DNA of 64,000 bases from Acidimicrobilacustris europaeus (lineage in GTDB: Bacteria > Actinomycetota > Acidimicrobiia > Acidimicrobiales > Acidimicrobilacustridaceae). Numbering within the stretch: position 1 is the first letter of the stretch; every line of letters starts with the position of its first letter. This document shows positions 33,154-41,459 of the stretch, piece by piece. Below the pieces are notes generated by a model. It saw only the letters and a list, made by a program, of their open reading frames with translations. It was not told where the DNA came from and did no database searches. Position numbers and translations under genes: made by a program. The stretch covers positions 310,001 through 374,000 of the forward strand of contig OZ239146.1 of the NCBI GenBank assembly GCA_965194515.1, given 5' to 3'.

Positions 33154-34782
33154 ATGAAGGGTCTTATGCAGGACGGTCCACTCGTCCTCACCAATCTCTT
33201 TGATCGGGCCGAGAAGTTGTTTCCCGAGAAAGAAATTGTGACGGCTACAGCTGTGGGGATTGAGCGGGAGTCCTATGGTCAATGGGCCGAGCGCACGCGT
33301 CGCCTTGGTGGCGTCCTCGATGATCTTGGGATTAGTTCCGACGGTCGTGTCGCCACCTTTGCGTGGAATACAGCGCGACACCTCGAGCTCTACTTCGCCG
33401 CTCCGTGTTCCGGCCGTGTGCTGCACACCTTGAACATTCGGTTGTTCCCCGAACAGGTCACCTACATCGTGAATCACGCGGAAGACGAAGTGATCTTTGT
33501 CGACAAGTCTCTTCTTGGGCTCTTATGGCCGTTGGTAGATACGTTCACCACCGTTCGCCACATCGTTGTGATGGACGACGGCATGGGGGAACTGCCGACC
33601 GATACCGGTGGTCGCCTTCTGCATGATTATGAAGCATTGCTTGCGGCTGCGAGCCCTGTTGAGTGGAATGTCACCGACGAGAATCAAGCGGCATCCATGT
33701 GTTACACGAGCGGCACTACGGGAAATCCGAAGGGTGTCGTGTATTCGCATCGTTCAACCTGGTTGCACACGATGGCGGGAATGATGGCTGACGGGTTGGG
33801 TGTTGGCGAGCGCGACACAATCCTCCCGGTCGTGCCAATGTTCCATGCCAATGCGTGGGGTCTTGCGCATATCGGTGTTGCGTCGGGTGCCAAGTTGGTC
33901 ATGCCCGGTCCGGGCCTTTCGCCGAAAGCGATTGTCGATCTCATTGAGTCCGAGCGCGTCACGGTCGCAGCAGGTGTGCCGACGATTTGGATGGGAGTTC
34001 TCAACGAAATCGACGGGCGCGATGTTTCAAGCCTTCGGGGAATTCCTTGCGGCGGTTCAGCCGTGCCGAAGCATCTCTCCGAGGCGTATCGCGAAAAGAT
34101 TGGCATCCCAATTTTGCAGGCTTGGGGAATGACTGAAACCAGTCCATTGGCGTCGGTGGCCAAGGTGAAGTCGACCATGCTTTCGTTATCCGAAGACGAA
34201 CAAGCGGACTACCGCGCGTCCATCGGCATTCCAGCGCTTGGTGTTCAGGCGCGGATCGTTGATCAGGTCACTGGCGAGGAAGTTCCGTGGGATGGAGAAA
34301 CCAGTGGTGAGCTGCAAGTCGCTGGTCCATGGGTGGCGAGCGAGTATTACAACGACCCGCGTTCGCCCGAGTCGTTTACCGCCGACGGTTGGTTGAAGAC
34401 CGGCGACGTTGCGACCATCGATGCAGAAGGGTTTATGCGCATCGTCGACCGCACGAAAGATGTTGTAAAGTCAGGTGGCGAGTGGATCTCTTCGGTGGAA
34501 CTCGAGAATGAAATCATGGCTCACCCTTCCGTTGCTGAAGCAGCTGTTATCGCGGTGAAGCATCCGAAGTGGTCTGAGCGCCCACTTGCCTGCGTGGTGC
34601 TCAAGCCGGGAGAGACCTTGACCCGCGAAGACGTTCTTGCGTTCCTCGATGGTCGAGTGGCGAAGTGGTGGCTACCCGATGATGTGGTGTTCATCGACGA
34701 AATCCCGAAGACCTCAGTTGGAAAGTTCTCCAAGCGAGACCTTCGGGACCAATTCGCTGGCTACGTCCTGCCGACGGTCTGA
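33154..34782 (+). CDS. Fatty-acyl-CoA synthetase (AMP-forming)
   Basis: This ANL-superfamily enzyme activates a carboxylic acid, probably a medium- or long-chain fatty acid, through an acyl-AMP. The 542-residue product has the phosphate loop YTSGTTGNPKGVVYSH, the segment QAWGMTETSPLASV, GWLKTGDVATID, the hinge DRTKDVVKSGGEWIS and the C-terminal catalytic Lys in KTSVGKFSKR. The ATG at 33154 has GGGGGAG about 7 nt upstream; the in-frame GTG at 33139 would lie inside that region. A strong hairpin follows the gene. Confidence 0.9.
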   Translation: MKGLMQDGPLVLTNLFDRAEKLFPEKEIVTATAVGIERESYGQWAERTRRLGGVLDDLGISSDGRVATFAWNTARHLELYFAAPCSGRVLHTLNIRLFPEQVTYIVNHAEDEVIFVDKSLLGLLWPLVDTFTTVRHIVVMDDGMGELPTDTGGRLLHDYEALLAAASPVEWNVTDENQAASMCYTSGTTGNPKGVVYSHRSTWLHTMAGMMADGLGVGERDTILPVVPMFHANAWGLAHIGVASGAKLVMPGPGLSPKAIVDLIESERVTVAAGVPTIWMGVLNEIDGRDVSSLRGIPCGGSAVPKHLSEAYREKIGIPILQAWGMTETSPLASVAKVKSTMLSLSEDEQADYRASIGIPALGVQARIVDQVTGEEVPWDGETSGELQVAGPWVASEYYNDPRSPESFTADGWLKTGDVATIDAEGFMRIVDRTKDVVKSGGEWISSVELENEIMAHPSVAEAAVIAVKHPKWSERPLACVVLKPGETLTREDVLAFLDGRVAKWWLPDDVVFIDEIPKTSVGKFSKRDLRDQFAGYVLPTV

Positions 34783-34796
34783 ACAAATGTTGGTCG

Positions 34797-34821
34797 CTGC
34801 GCCCCGATTGCCGGGGCGCAG
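34797..34821 (+). terminator. Hairpin terminator after the acyl-CoA synthetase
   Basis: CTGCGCCCCG-ATTGC-CGGGGCGCAG, a perfect 10-bp stem 14 bases after the stop, followed by TTCG without a longer T-run. Confidence 0.65.
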
Positions 34822-34832
34822 TTCGCCACGCC

Positions 34833-34838
34833 TAGCCT
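34833..34838 (+). promoter_or_regulatory. -10 hexamer TAGCCT, leaderless SURF1
   Basis: The hexamer ends 7 nt before the GTG at 34846. Confidence 0.45.
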
Positions 34839-34845
34839 GACCTCC

Positions 34846-35664
34846 GTGTATCGGTTCCTGCTCAAACCCCGTTGGATCCTGTCGCACATCTTCGTTCTTG
34901 TTGTTGTCGGAATGATGATCAACTTCGGCTTCTGGCAACTCAATCGACTTGATGAGCGAAAAGCTTCGAATGCCGTCGTAACTGATGCGATGAAGCAACA
35001 ACCGCAACCGCTCTCGACCGTCCTGCCTGCAGGTCCGGCAGCAACAACCGAGCAGGTGAAGGCGGCGGATTACCAACCGGTGTATGTCACCGGTGTGTAT
35101 CTGGTCGAGTCCCAAGTTCTCGTCACGAATCGAACAAACAACGGGTCGCCGGGGTATTGGGTGGTGACGCCATTGGTTCAGGCCGATGGCACGGCGATCG
35201 CAATCAACCGAGGTTGGGTGCCGTACTCCTATACCGCAGACGGACCTTGGGACGACTTTGCGCCACCGTCGGGGACCGTCACAGTTCAGGGGCTCTTGCG
35301 GCAATCGCAGGTTCGTGAAACCAACGGGCTTGTTTCATCGCCAACAGATCCTGAAGTCGGAACACTTCGTATGTTGGCTCGCCTCGATGTAGGCCGTCTT
35401 GCTCAGCAGGTTGAGGAACAAATGATCCCGGGCTACATCTCGTTGCGGGCTCAGGACCCTGCCCAAATCGATCTGCCCATTCCGGTGCCACTGCCGGAAC
35501 TCTCCGAGGGACCCCACCTTGGTTACGCATTGCAGTGGTTCGCGTTTTCGCTCCTCACGATCATCGTGTACCCGCTTCTCTTGCGCCGGTATGCCAAGCG
35601 AAAGCAGATGGACGGCGATGATGCCGAGGTGCTGGACGTGTCCGACGGGACCCACCTGGTCTGA
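34846..35664 (+). CDS. SURF1-family protein
   Basis: SURF1 proteins help assemble the heme a3 site of cytochrome c oxidase. The 272-residue product has the two-helix hairpin topology of the family: one membrane segment at residues 12-32 (WILSHIFVLVVVGMM) followed by GFWQLNRLDERKA, a periplasmic domain with VTPL and INRGWVP, and a second membrane segment near residues 222-245 after HLGYALQWFAF. The GTG start is fixed by the leaderless -10 element. No oxidase subunit is encoded nearby in the window. Confidence 0.85.
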   Translation: MYRFLLKPRWILSHIFVLVVVGMMINFGFWQLNRLDERKASNAVVTDAMKQQPQPLSTVLPAGPAATTEQVKAADYQPVYVTGVYLVESQVLVTNRTNNGSPGYWVVTPLVQADGTAIAINRGWVPYSYTADGPWDDFAPPSGTVTVQGLLRQSQVRETNGLVSSPTDPEVGTLRMLARLDVGRLAQQVEEQMIPGYISLRAQDPAQIDLPIPVPLPELSEGPHLGYALQWFAFSLLTIIVYPLLLRRYAKRKQMDGDDAEVLDVSDGTHLV

Positions 35665-35672
35665 CACGACAG

Positions 35673-35699
35673 TGAGACAGATTCTCCGGTAATGTCTCA
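35673..35699. promoter_or_regulatory. TetR-type operator TGAGACA-N13-TGTCTCA overlapping the promoter
   Basis: A perfect 7-bp inverted repeat with centres 20 bp apart lies 4 bases before the GTG of the TetR gene and overlaps its -10 hexamer. This is the arrangement expected for autorepression. Confidence 0.6.
35690..35695 (+). promoter_or_regulatory. -10 hexamer TAATGT, leaderless tetR
   Basis: The hexamer ends 7 nt before the GTG at 35703 and lies inside the right half of the operator. Confidence 0.5.
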
Positions 35700-35702
35700 T
35701 TT

Positions 35703-36335
35703 GTGACAGTGGCAGGAGTCGCCGACGCGAAGCACGACATTTCGGTCCCCGATCGAATCGTCGCGGCTGCGGCTCGGCTGATCGCGTCGCAAGGTCTCCG
35801 AGCAACGAGTGTTGACGACATCGCCTCATCAGCCGGGTGTGGTCGAGCGACCGTCTATCGCTACTTCCCCGGTGGTCGCGCAGAACTTCTCGACGTCACG
35901 CTGGACCAAGGAGTCGATCGCATCTTCGCTTCGTGTTCGCAGGTCACCGATCACGCAGCAACGCTTGCTGAAGCAGTGGCAGGCACGATCAATATCGCAG
36001 TTCTTGAACTTTCCAATGATGCAGTCGTGCAGCAGTTGTTGGTAGACGAACCCGACACGATCGCAACGCTCATCTCACCTGTTCGGATTGAACCACTTTT
36101 CGAGCGAGCCTCTGAATGGGGCACTGCAAACTTCTCGCGTTTCGTCGAACCCGCGGTTGCTGCGCATGTAGGCGAGTGGTGTGCCCGAGTTGTCACTGAC
36201 CACCTTCGGTCGCCCGCTCCAATTATCGACATTACCGACGCCGCGTTCGCCCGAGCCCTCGTCGACACATTCTTGATTCCCACCCTTACCCCTGCGCTTG
36301 CCGCAGGTTTTCCCAATCCCATTCGCAGTTTCTGA
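35703..36335 (+). CDS. TetR-family transcriptional regulator
   Basis: The 210-residue product has an N-terminal helix-turn-helix (RIVAAAARLIASQGLRATSVDDIASSAGCGRATVYRYF region, residues about 18-58) and a helical ligand-binding domain. The upstream inverted repeat at 35673-35699 suggests self-repression. Thirteen bases separate it from the diiron protein gene, so the two are probably one transcript and functionally linked. The ligand is unknown; fatty-acid-related molecules are a guess from such pairs elsewhere. Confidence 0.85.
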   Translation: MTVAGVADAKHDISVPDRIVAAAARLIASQGLRATSVDDIASSAGCGRATVYRYFPGGRAELLDVTLDQGVDRIFASCSQVTDHAATLAEAVAGTINIAVLELSNDAVVQQLLVDEPDTIATLISPVRIEPLFERASEWGTANFSRFVEPAVAAHVGEWCARVVTDHLRSPAPIIDITDAAFARALVDTFLIPTLTPALAAGFPNPIRSF

Positions 36336-36348
36336 GAAGGAGAGCACC

Positions 36349-37467
36349 ATGGCCAGCACTGAAGAAATCATTGGTCGACGCGACGTGAATGATGTTGAGC
36401 AGATCCTCATGATCTCCAACACCGACGTCGAGGCATCGATTCACGCCGTGAAGGACAACGCCGATGCAATTTTCACGTGGGACTATGAAAAGGGTGCTCG
36501 CCCTGCCCTCAACAAGTTGTATGAGAAGGCGAAAAATTCACAGTGGAACGGTGAGACCGATCTCGACTGGTCGATCGATGTTGACCAAGAGGCCGTTGTG
36601 GTGGCCAATCAGGCTGCCAACAACCGTGGCGTAGGTCTCGATGTCACCGGAACCATCTTCGAAAAGTGGGGCGAAAAGGAGTGGACTGAGCTTGGCATCC
36701 AGTCACAGAACTGGACTCTGAGTCAGTTCATGCACGGCGAACAGGGCGCGCTGCTCTGCACCGCCAAGATTGTCGAAACCGTTCCGTGGATCGACGCCAA
36801 GTACTACGCCTCAACGCAGGTAATGGACGAGGCCCGCCACGTCGAGGTGTTTGCCAAGTATCTGAACGAGAAGTTGTCAGGTCACTACCCGGTCAACGCC
36901 CATCTCAAGATGCTGCTCGACGACATTGTCATGGACAGCCGCTGGGACATGACCTATTTGGGTATGCAGATCATGGTTGAAGGTCTTGCCCTCGCTGCCT
37001 TTGGCTTCATGCATCAGATGACAACAGAACCGCTGCTCAAGCAATTGCTTCGTTATGTCATGAGCGATGAAGCTCGTCACGTTGCGTTCGGTGTTCTCTC
37101 GCTCAAGGAGTACTACCAGGAGCTCACGCAGGCAGAAATTCGTGAACGTCAAGAGTTCGCGTTTGAAGCTGCCGTTCGTATGCGTGACCGCTTCCTTCAG
37201 CAGGAAGTATGGGATCGCATGGGAGTCCCGGTAAAAGAAGCTGTCACCGTCGTGATGCAAGATCCGGCCCAGCAACTGTTCCAGCAAATGTTGTTTGCCA
37301 AGATCGTCCCGAACTGTAAGAAGCTCGGCCTTCTCGACGCTGGTGATGCATGGCTCCGCACGAAGTTCACCGAACTCGGTGTGATCGACTTCGAACACAT
37401 GCCCGATACCGAAGAGGAATACGAGACCTTCGCCCTTGCCGAGGGTGAAGTCGCTTCTGCTCGCTGA
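36349..37467 (+). CDS. Ferritin-like diiron-carboxylate protein
   Basis: The 372-residue product shows a full diiron ligand set in ferritin order: Glu131 (MHGEQ), Glu161 and His164 (MDEARH), Glu211 (MVEGLA) and Glu241 with His244 (SDEARH). This is the pattern of ribonucleotide-reductase R2-like and related oxygenases, so an oxidase or oxygenase acting on an organic substrate is likely. The ATG at 36349 has AAGGAG 6 nt upstream; the open frame before it overlaps tetR and is rejected. It is likely co-transcribed with the TetR gene. Substrate not known. Confidence 0.82.
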   Translation: MASTEEIIGRRDVNDVEQILMISNTDVEASIHAVKDNADAIFTWDYEKGARPALNKLYEKAKNSQWNGETDLDWSIDVDQEAVVVANQAANNRGVGLDVTGTIFEKWGEKEWTELGIQSQNWTLSQFMHGEQGALLCTAKIVETVPWIDAKYYASTQVMDEARHVEVFAKYLNEKLSGHYPVNAHLKMLLDDIVMDSRWDMTYLGMQIMVEGLALAAFGFMHQMTTEPLLKQLLRYVMSDEARHVAFGVLSLKEYYQELTQAEIRERQEFAFEAAVRMRDRFLQQEVWDRMGVPVKEAVTVVMQDPAQQLFQQMLFAKIVPNCKKLGLLDAGDAWLRTKFTELGVIDFEHMPDTEEEYETFALAEGEVASAR

Positions 37468-37520
37468 TCGGTCCCACGCGTTTCTCGTCAAATCCGCCAA
37501 GGTATGGCGGGGTGCGCTGG

Positions 37521-37526
37521 TACGGT
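37521..37526 (+). promoter_or_regulatory. -10 hexamer TACGGT, leaderless dapA
   Basis: The hexamer ends 7 nt before the ATG at 37534. Confidence 0.5.
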
Positions 37527-37533
37527 GACACCC

Positions 37534-38415
37534 ATGTCACGTTTCGGTTCGGTGATCACCGCAATGGTCACTCCATTCAGCGCCGATGGCGAACTCGACC
37601 ATGAAGGTGCCGCGGAACTGGCGCGCTGGCTTGTCGCTCAAGGTAACGATGCCCTCGTCCTTAGTGGCACGACTGGCGAAGCCGCATGTCTGACCGACGA
37701 GGAACAGATTGCACTGTGGCGCACGGTTCGCTCGGCGGTCGATGTTCCGCTCATCGCTGGGTCGGGAACCAACGACACCCGTCATGCGGCCGAACTCACC
37801 TCAGCCGCCGCTGATGCGGGTATGGATGCGGTCCTGATCGTCACCCCGTATTACAACCGCCCTTCGCAGGCGGGCATCGAGGCGCATTTCCGCTACGTCT
37901 GTGCAGCTACGGAATTGCCCGTCATTGTTTATGACATCCCGGTCCGTACCGGTCGCAAGATCGGCTCTGACCTCATCCTCCGGATGGCCAACGAGATCCC
38001 CAACGTGGTTGGGCTCAAAGATGCCGCTGGCGATCCTGGAGCAACCGCCCGCCTTATTGCCGATGCCCCTGATGGATTCGAAGTCTTCAGCGGCGACGAT
38101 CCGCTCACGCTTTCACTCCTTGCTGTTGGCGCCGTCGGTGTGATTGGAGTCGCAACCCATTGGGCCGCTCCGGTCATGGCGCAAATGATTAGCGCGTTCC
38201 AAGCTGGCGACATCGTTCGTGCGCAGCAACTTAACGCTCGAATGATCGAGAGTTACGAGTTCGAAACCGGCGATCTCAATCCAAACCCTGTGCCGACCAA
38301 GGCGATGTTACGGGCTATTGGTCAACCTGCTGGTCCATGTCGACCTCCGATGGGATTCGGTCCCGACGATCTTGAAGAACGCGCTCTCGCGGTGCATCGC
38401 CGGTTGTACGCGTGA
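37534..38415 (+). CDS. dapA: 4-hydroxy-tetrahydrodipicolinate synthase
   Basis: DapA condenses pyruvate with aspartate semialdehyde, the first committed step to diaminopimelate and lysine. The 293-residue product has LSGTTGEAACLTDEEQ, VTPYYNRPSQAGIEAHF, the catalytic Tyr in VYDIPVRTG and the Schiff-base Lys in VGLKDAAGD. The leaderless -10 element supports the ATG at 37534 rather than the frame start at 37504. The stop overlaps the rnj GTG start. Confidence 0.96.
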   Translation: MSRFGSVITAMVTPFSADGELDHEGAAELARWLVAQGNDALVLSGTTGEAACLTDEEQIALWRTVRSAVDVPLIAGSGTNDTRHAAELTSAAADAGMDAVLIVTPYYNRPSQAGIEAHFRYVCAATELPVIVYDIPVRTGRKIGSDLILRMANEIPNVVGLKDAAGDPGATARLIADAPDGFEVFSGDDPLTLSLLAVGAVGVIGVATHWAAPVMAQMISAFQAGDIVRAQQLNARMIESYEFETGDLNPNPVPTKAMLRAIGQPAGPCRPPMGFGPDDLEERALAVHRRLYA

Positions 38416-40166
38416 GTCGCGACGGAGCAAAACCAAAGTCGAAATCGAAAGCGAAGTCCAACAAGAGCGACGCGTCAGAGAAGGCCCCGAAGGTTCGCGA
38501 CTCTCAAGGGACACCAGTTTCGGTGACGTTCCTCGGTGGTCTTGGCGAAATTGGCCGCAACTGCGCGTGTATCGAGGTGGAAGGCAAGATCCTTCTTCTT
38601 GATTGCGGCCTGATGTTTCCCGACCTCGACATGCTCGGGATCGATCTTGTCCTTCCTGATTTCACCTACTTGCGCGAGAACGCCGATCGCATCATCGGAT
38701 GTATCGCGACACATGGCCACGAAGACCACACTGGCGGCCTTTCGTTCCTTCTGCGTGAACTTGAGTTCCCGATTTACGGATCGGCGCTGACTCTTGGTCT
38801 TGCTCGTAACCGCATTGAGGAAGCAGGGTTACTCGATCGCACCGAGTTCATTCCTGTTGTTGATGGCGAACGTCGAATGATTGGTCCGTTCGATGTCGAG
38901 TTCATTCCGGTGACTCACTCTGTACCGCACGGCATGGCAACGGCGTTCCATACGCCACAAGGTGTCATCTTGCACACCGGCGATTTCAAACTCGACCTCA
39001 CTCCAGTCGATGGTCGGCTGACCGATCTGGCTCGTATTGGCGCTATTGCGTCCACCGAAGGCATTCGTTTGTTGTTGTCCGACAGCACCAATGCCGAAGA
39101 GCACGGACATGCTGCGTCAGAAACCTCCGTAGGCGCAGTGCTGTACGACCTTTTCCATCGTTACGAAGGCCGGCGCATCATTACGACGTGCTTCGCCAGT
39201 CACATCCATCGCGTTCAGCAAATCGCCGATGCCGCAATTTCTTTTGATCGCGTTATTGCCACAATGGGCATGTCGATGAAGAAGAACGTACGCATGGCTC
39301 GCGAAATGGGCTTGCTGAATATTCCTGAGTCCCGGCTCATGGATATCGCCGATGTTGGCGATCTTCCTCCTGAAAAAGTTTGTGTGATCTCAACTGGTTC
39401 GCAGGGTGAACCAATGTCAGCGCTTGCGCTTATGGCAGCAAACGAGAACCGTTGGCTCACACTCAGCGGTACCGATGTTGTCATCATGAGTTCGCACCCG
39501 ATTCCTGGCAACGAAACAGACGTTTCGAAAGTCATCGATGGTTTGGTGCGTGCGGGCGCTGAAGTCGTGCACTCGGGCATTTCCGATGTCCATGCATCGG
39601 GTCACGCCAAAGCCGAAGATCTCAAGATGTTCTTGTCGATTGCGCGACCCGAACATTTCATTCCCGTGCACGGCGAGTACCGCCATCTGGTTGCCCACGC
39701 AAAGTTGGCCCGCACGATGGGTGTCGCTGCATCGAAGATCATCGTGTGCACCGACGGCGACCAGGTAACGCTCGACGACACCGGTCTTCGTCCTACTGCG
39801 CAGGTGCCATCTGGCTATCTCTACGTCGACGGCATCCTTGGCGACGTGGGTTCGGGCGTTCTGCGCGACCGCCGAGTACTTGCCGAAGAAGGCGTCGTAG
39901 TGATCATCGTTGGTGTCGACATCGAACACGGCACCACCATGATTGGCCCCGAAATCATCACCCGAGGCTGGGTCCATGCCCCCGAGGCCGAGGAACTCCT
40001 CGACCAGTGTGCCGATCAGGTGCGCGAGGCCATCGCCGATCTCTTCCGCAATGGTCGCACCGACATCGAGAATGTTCAGCGAGTCGTCCGGCGGGCGGCG
40101 GGCCGTTTCGTGAACGAAAAGACCAAGCGGCGGCCGATGATCGTGCCCGTCATTTTGGAAGCCTGA
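38412..40166 (+). CDS. rnj: Ribonuclease J
   Basis: RNase J is a 5'-exonuclease and endonuclease of the metallo-beta-lactamase/beta-CASP family and processes rRNA and mRNA. The 584-residue product has a basic N-terminal tail (KPKSKSKAKSNKSD), the zinc motif THGHEDHTGG, TGDFKLD, the beta-CASP segments (STGSQGEPMSALALMA, HPIPGNE) and the C-terminal domain. The dapA-rnj pair is the usual actinobacterial order. GTG start, four-base overlap with dapA. Confidence 0.95.
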   Translation: MSRDGAKPKSKSKAKSNKSDASEKAPKVRDSQGTPVSVTFLGGLGEIGRNCACIEVEGKILLLDCGLMFPDLDMLGIDLVLPDFTYLRENADRIIGCIATHGHEDHTGGLSFLLRELEFPIYGSALTLGLARNRIEEAGLLDRTEFIPVVDGERRMIGPFDVEFIPVTHSVPHGMATAFHTPQGVILHTGDFKLDLTPVDGRLTDLARIGAIASTEGIRLLLSDSTNAEEHGHAASETSVGAVLYDLFHRYEGRRIITTCFASHIHRVQQIADAAISFDRVIATMGMSMKKNVRMAREMGLLNIPESRLMDIADVGDLPPEKVCVISTGSQGEPMSALALMAANENRWLTLSGTDVVIMSSHPIPGNETDVSKVIDGLVRAGAEVVHSGISDVHASGHAKAEDLKMFLSIARPEHFIPVHGEYRHLVAHAKLARTMGVAASKIIVCTDGDQVTLDDTGLRPTAQVPSGYLYVDGILGDVGSGVLRDRRVLAEEGVVVIIVGVDIEHGTTMIGPEIITRGWVHAPEAEELLDQCADQVREAIADLFRNGRTDIENVQRVVRRAAGRFVNEKTKRRPMIVPVILEA

Positions 40167-40197
40167 GCCGGCGTTCGCCCCTAGGGTTTCGGCCGCG

Positions 40198-40203
40198 TAC
40201 CCT
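40198..40203 (+). promoter_or_regulatory. -10 hexamer TACCCT, leaderless bioB
   Basis: The hexamer ends 6 nt before the ATG at 40210. Confidence 0.5.
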
Positions 40204-40209
40204 TGCGCC

Positions 40210-41277
40210 ATGCCTGATGTGCCCGTCTCACTCACTCCGAAAGTTCCTGCCGAGATCCGCGACCGGCTTACGCCTGAAGCGGCCCGTGCTGCCATCCGTG
40301 CGGCAGGTGTTGCGCTACTCGATGAACGCCGCCAACTGAGCCTCGAGGAACTCGCTGAGCTTGCCGATGTTCCCGATTCGGCAGTGCCCGCCCTCGCAGC
40401 GCTGGCCCACGAAGTCCGTCTCGACTGGTGTGGTGACACAGTTGAGGTCGAAGGCATTCTTTCCGCCAAGACCGGTGGCTGTCCCGAGGATTGTCACTTC
40501 TGTAGTCAGTCGGCGAAGTTCGAATCTCCAGTGCAAGCGATGCCGTTCCTCGACACTGCTGATGTGCTTGCCGCTGCTCGTGAAACTGCTGCACTTGGTG
40601 CAACAGAGTTCTGCATCGTGTTGGCCATCCGTGGACCAGATGAACGCACGATGGATCGCATCTGCGAGCTTGTTCCGCTTGTCCAGGACGAAGTCGGCCT
40701 CAATGTCGCTGTAAGTGCCGGCATCGTGACCGAGGCGCAGGCAAAGCGATTCGCCGAGGTTGGCGTTCATCGTTACAACCACAACCTTGAGACCGCGGAA
40801 TCCTTCTTTGCGAACGTCGTGACCACGCACACGTGGGCAGAACGTTTCGACACCTGCCAACTCATTCGCGAGCAGGGCATGGAACTGTGCTGCGGAGTTC
40901 TTCTCGGGATGGGCGAGAGCATCGATCAGCGCATCGAACTCATTGGCCAATTGCGTGCCGTTGATCCCGCTGAAGTTCCCTTGAACTTCCTTAATCCTCG
41001 CCCCGGTACGCCGTTCGCTGGGCTTCCGCTTACCGAACCGCTCGAAGCCATTCGCTGGATCTCGTTGTTCCGACTCGGACTCCCGTCGGTCATCCTTCGT
41101 TATGCCGGTGGTCGTGAAGTAACACTTCGCGAGCTCCAAGCTCTTGGACTTACATCGGGAATCAATGCCCTCATTGTCGGCAACTACCTGACGACATTGG
41201 GACGCTCACCGGAAGAAGATCTGCAGATGCTGTCTGATCTTCAGATGCCGATCGGCGCGCTGTCCAAGGCCATTTGA
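40210..41277 (+). CDS. bioB: Biotin synthase
   Basis: BioB is a radical-SAM enzyme that inserts sulfur into dethiobiotin. The 355-residue product has the radical-SAM cluster in GGCPEDCHFCSQS, a helical N-terminal stretch, YNHNLETA, LCCGVLLGMGES and the Arg that binds the second cluster in VILRYAGGRE. No other biotin gene is in the window. The small gene bsaP follows with its start overlapping the last codons' end. Confidence 0.95.
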   Translation: MPDVPVSLTPKVPAEIRDRLTPEAARAAIRAAGVALLDERRQLSLEELAELADVPDSAVPALAALAHEVRLDWCGDTVEVEGILSAKTGGCPEDCHFCSQSAKFESPVQAMPFLDTADVLAAARETAALGATEFCIVLAIRGPDERTMDRICELVPLVQDEVGLNVAVSAGIVTEAQAKRFAEVGVHRYNHNLETAESFFANVVTTHTWAERFDTCQLIREQGMELCCGVLLGMGESIDQRIELIGQLRAVDPAEVPLNFLNPRPGTPFAGLPLTEPLEAIRWISLFRLGLPSVILRYAGGREVTLRELQALGLTSGINALIVGNYLTTLGRSPEEDLQMLSDLQMPIGALSKAI

Positions 41278-41279
41278 GT

Positions 41280-41459
41280 GTGACCACGACGTACTGCCGT
41301 TGGTGCGGCACGGCGATGGCCAAACATCCAGATATTGCCTGTCGGCGCGAACTTGATCCACCGCGGTTCTGCCCGGAGTGCGGACGTCGTTTGCGTGTGA
41401 AGGTTCACACCGCTGGTTATGAGGCCGCATGTCGCGACCATGGTGACCTACTCGACTAG
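41280..41459 (+). CDS. bsaP: Biotin synthase auxiliary protein BsaP-like
   Basis: The 59-residue product carries two Cys pairs, CRWC near the start and CPEC after PPRF, then GRRLRVKVHTAGYEAACRDHG. The core PPRFC-x-x-CGRR...C-x-x-HG resembles the auxiliary protein that actinobacterial BioB needs for turnover in mycobacteria. The match is from memory of that family. GTG at 41280 lies two bases after the bioB stop, so the two are surely co-translated. The stop codon shares CTAG with the stop of the convergent lipase gene. Confidence 0.72.
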   Translation: MTTTYCRWCGTAMAKHPDIACRRELDPPRFCPECGRRLRVKVHTAGYEAACRDHGDLLD

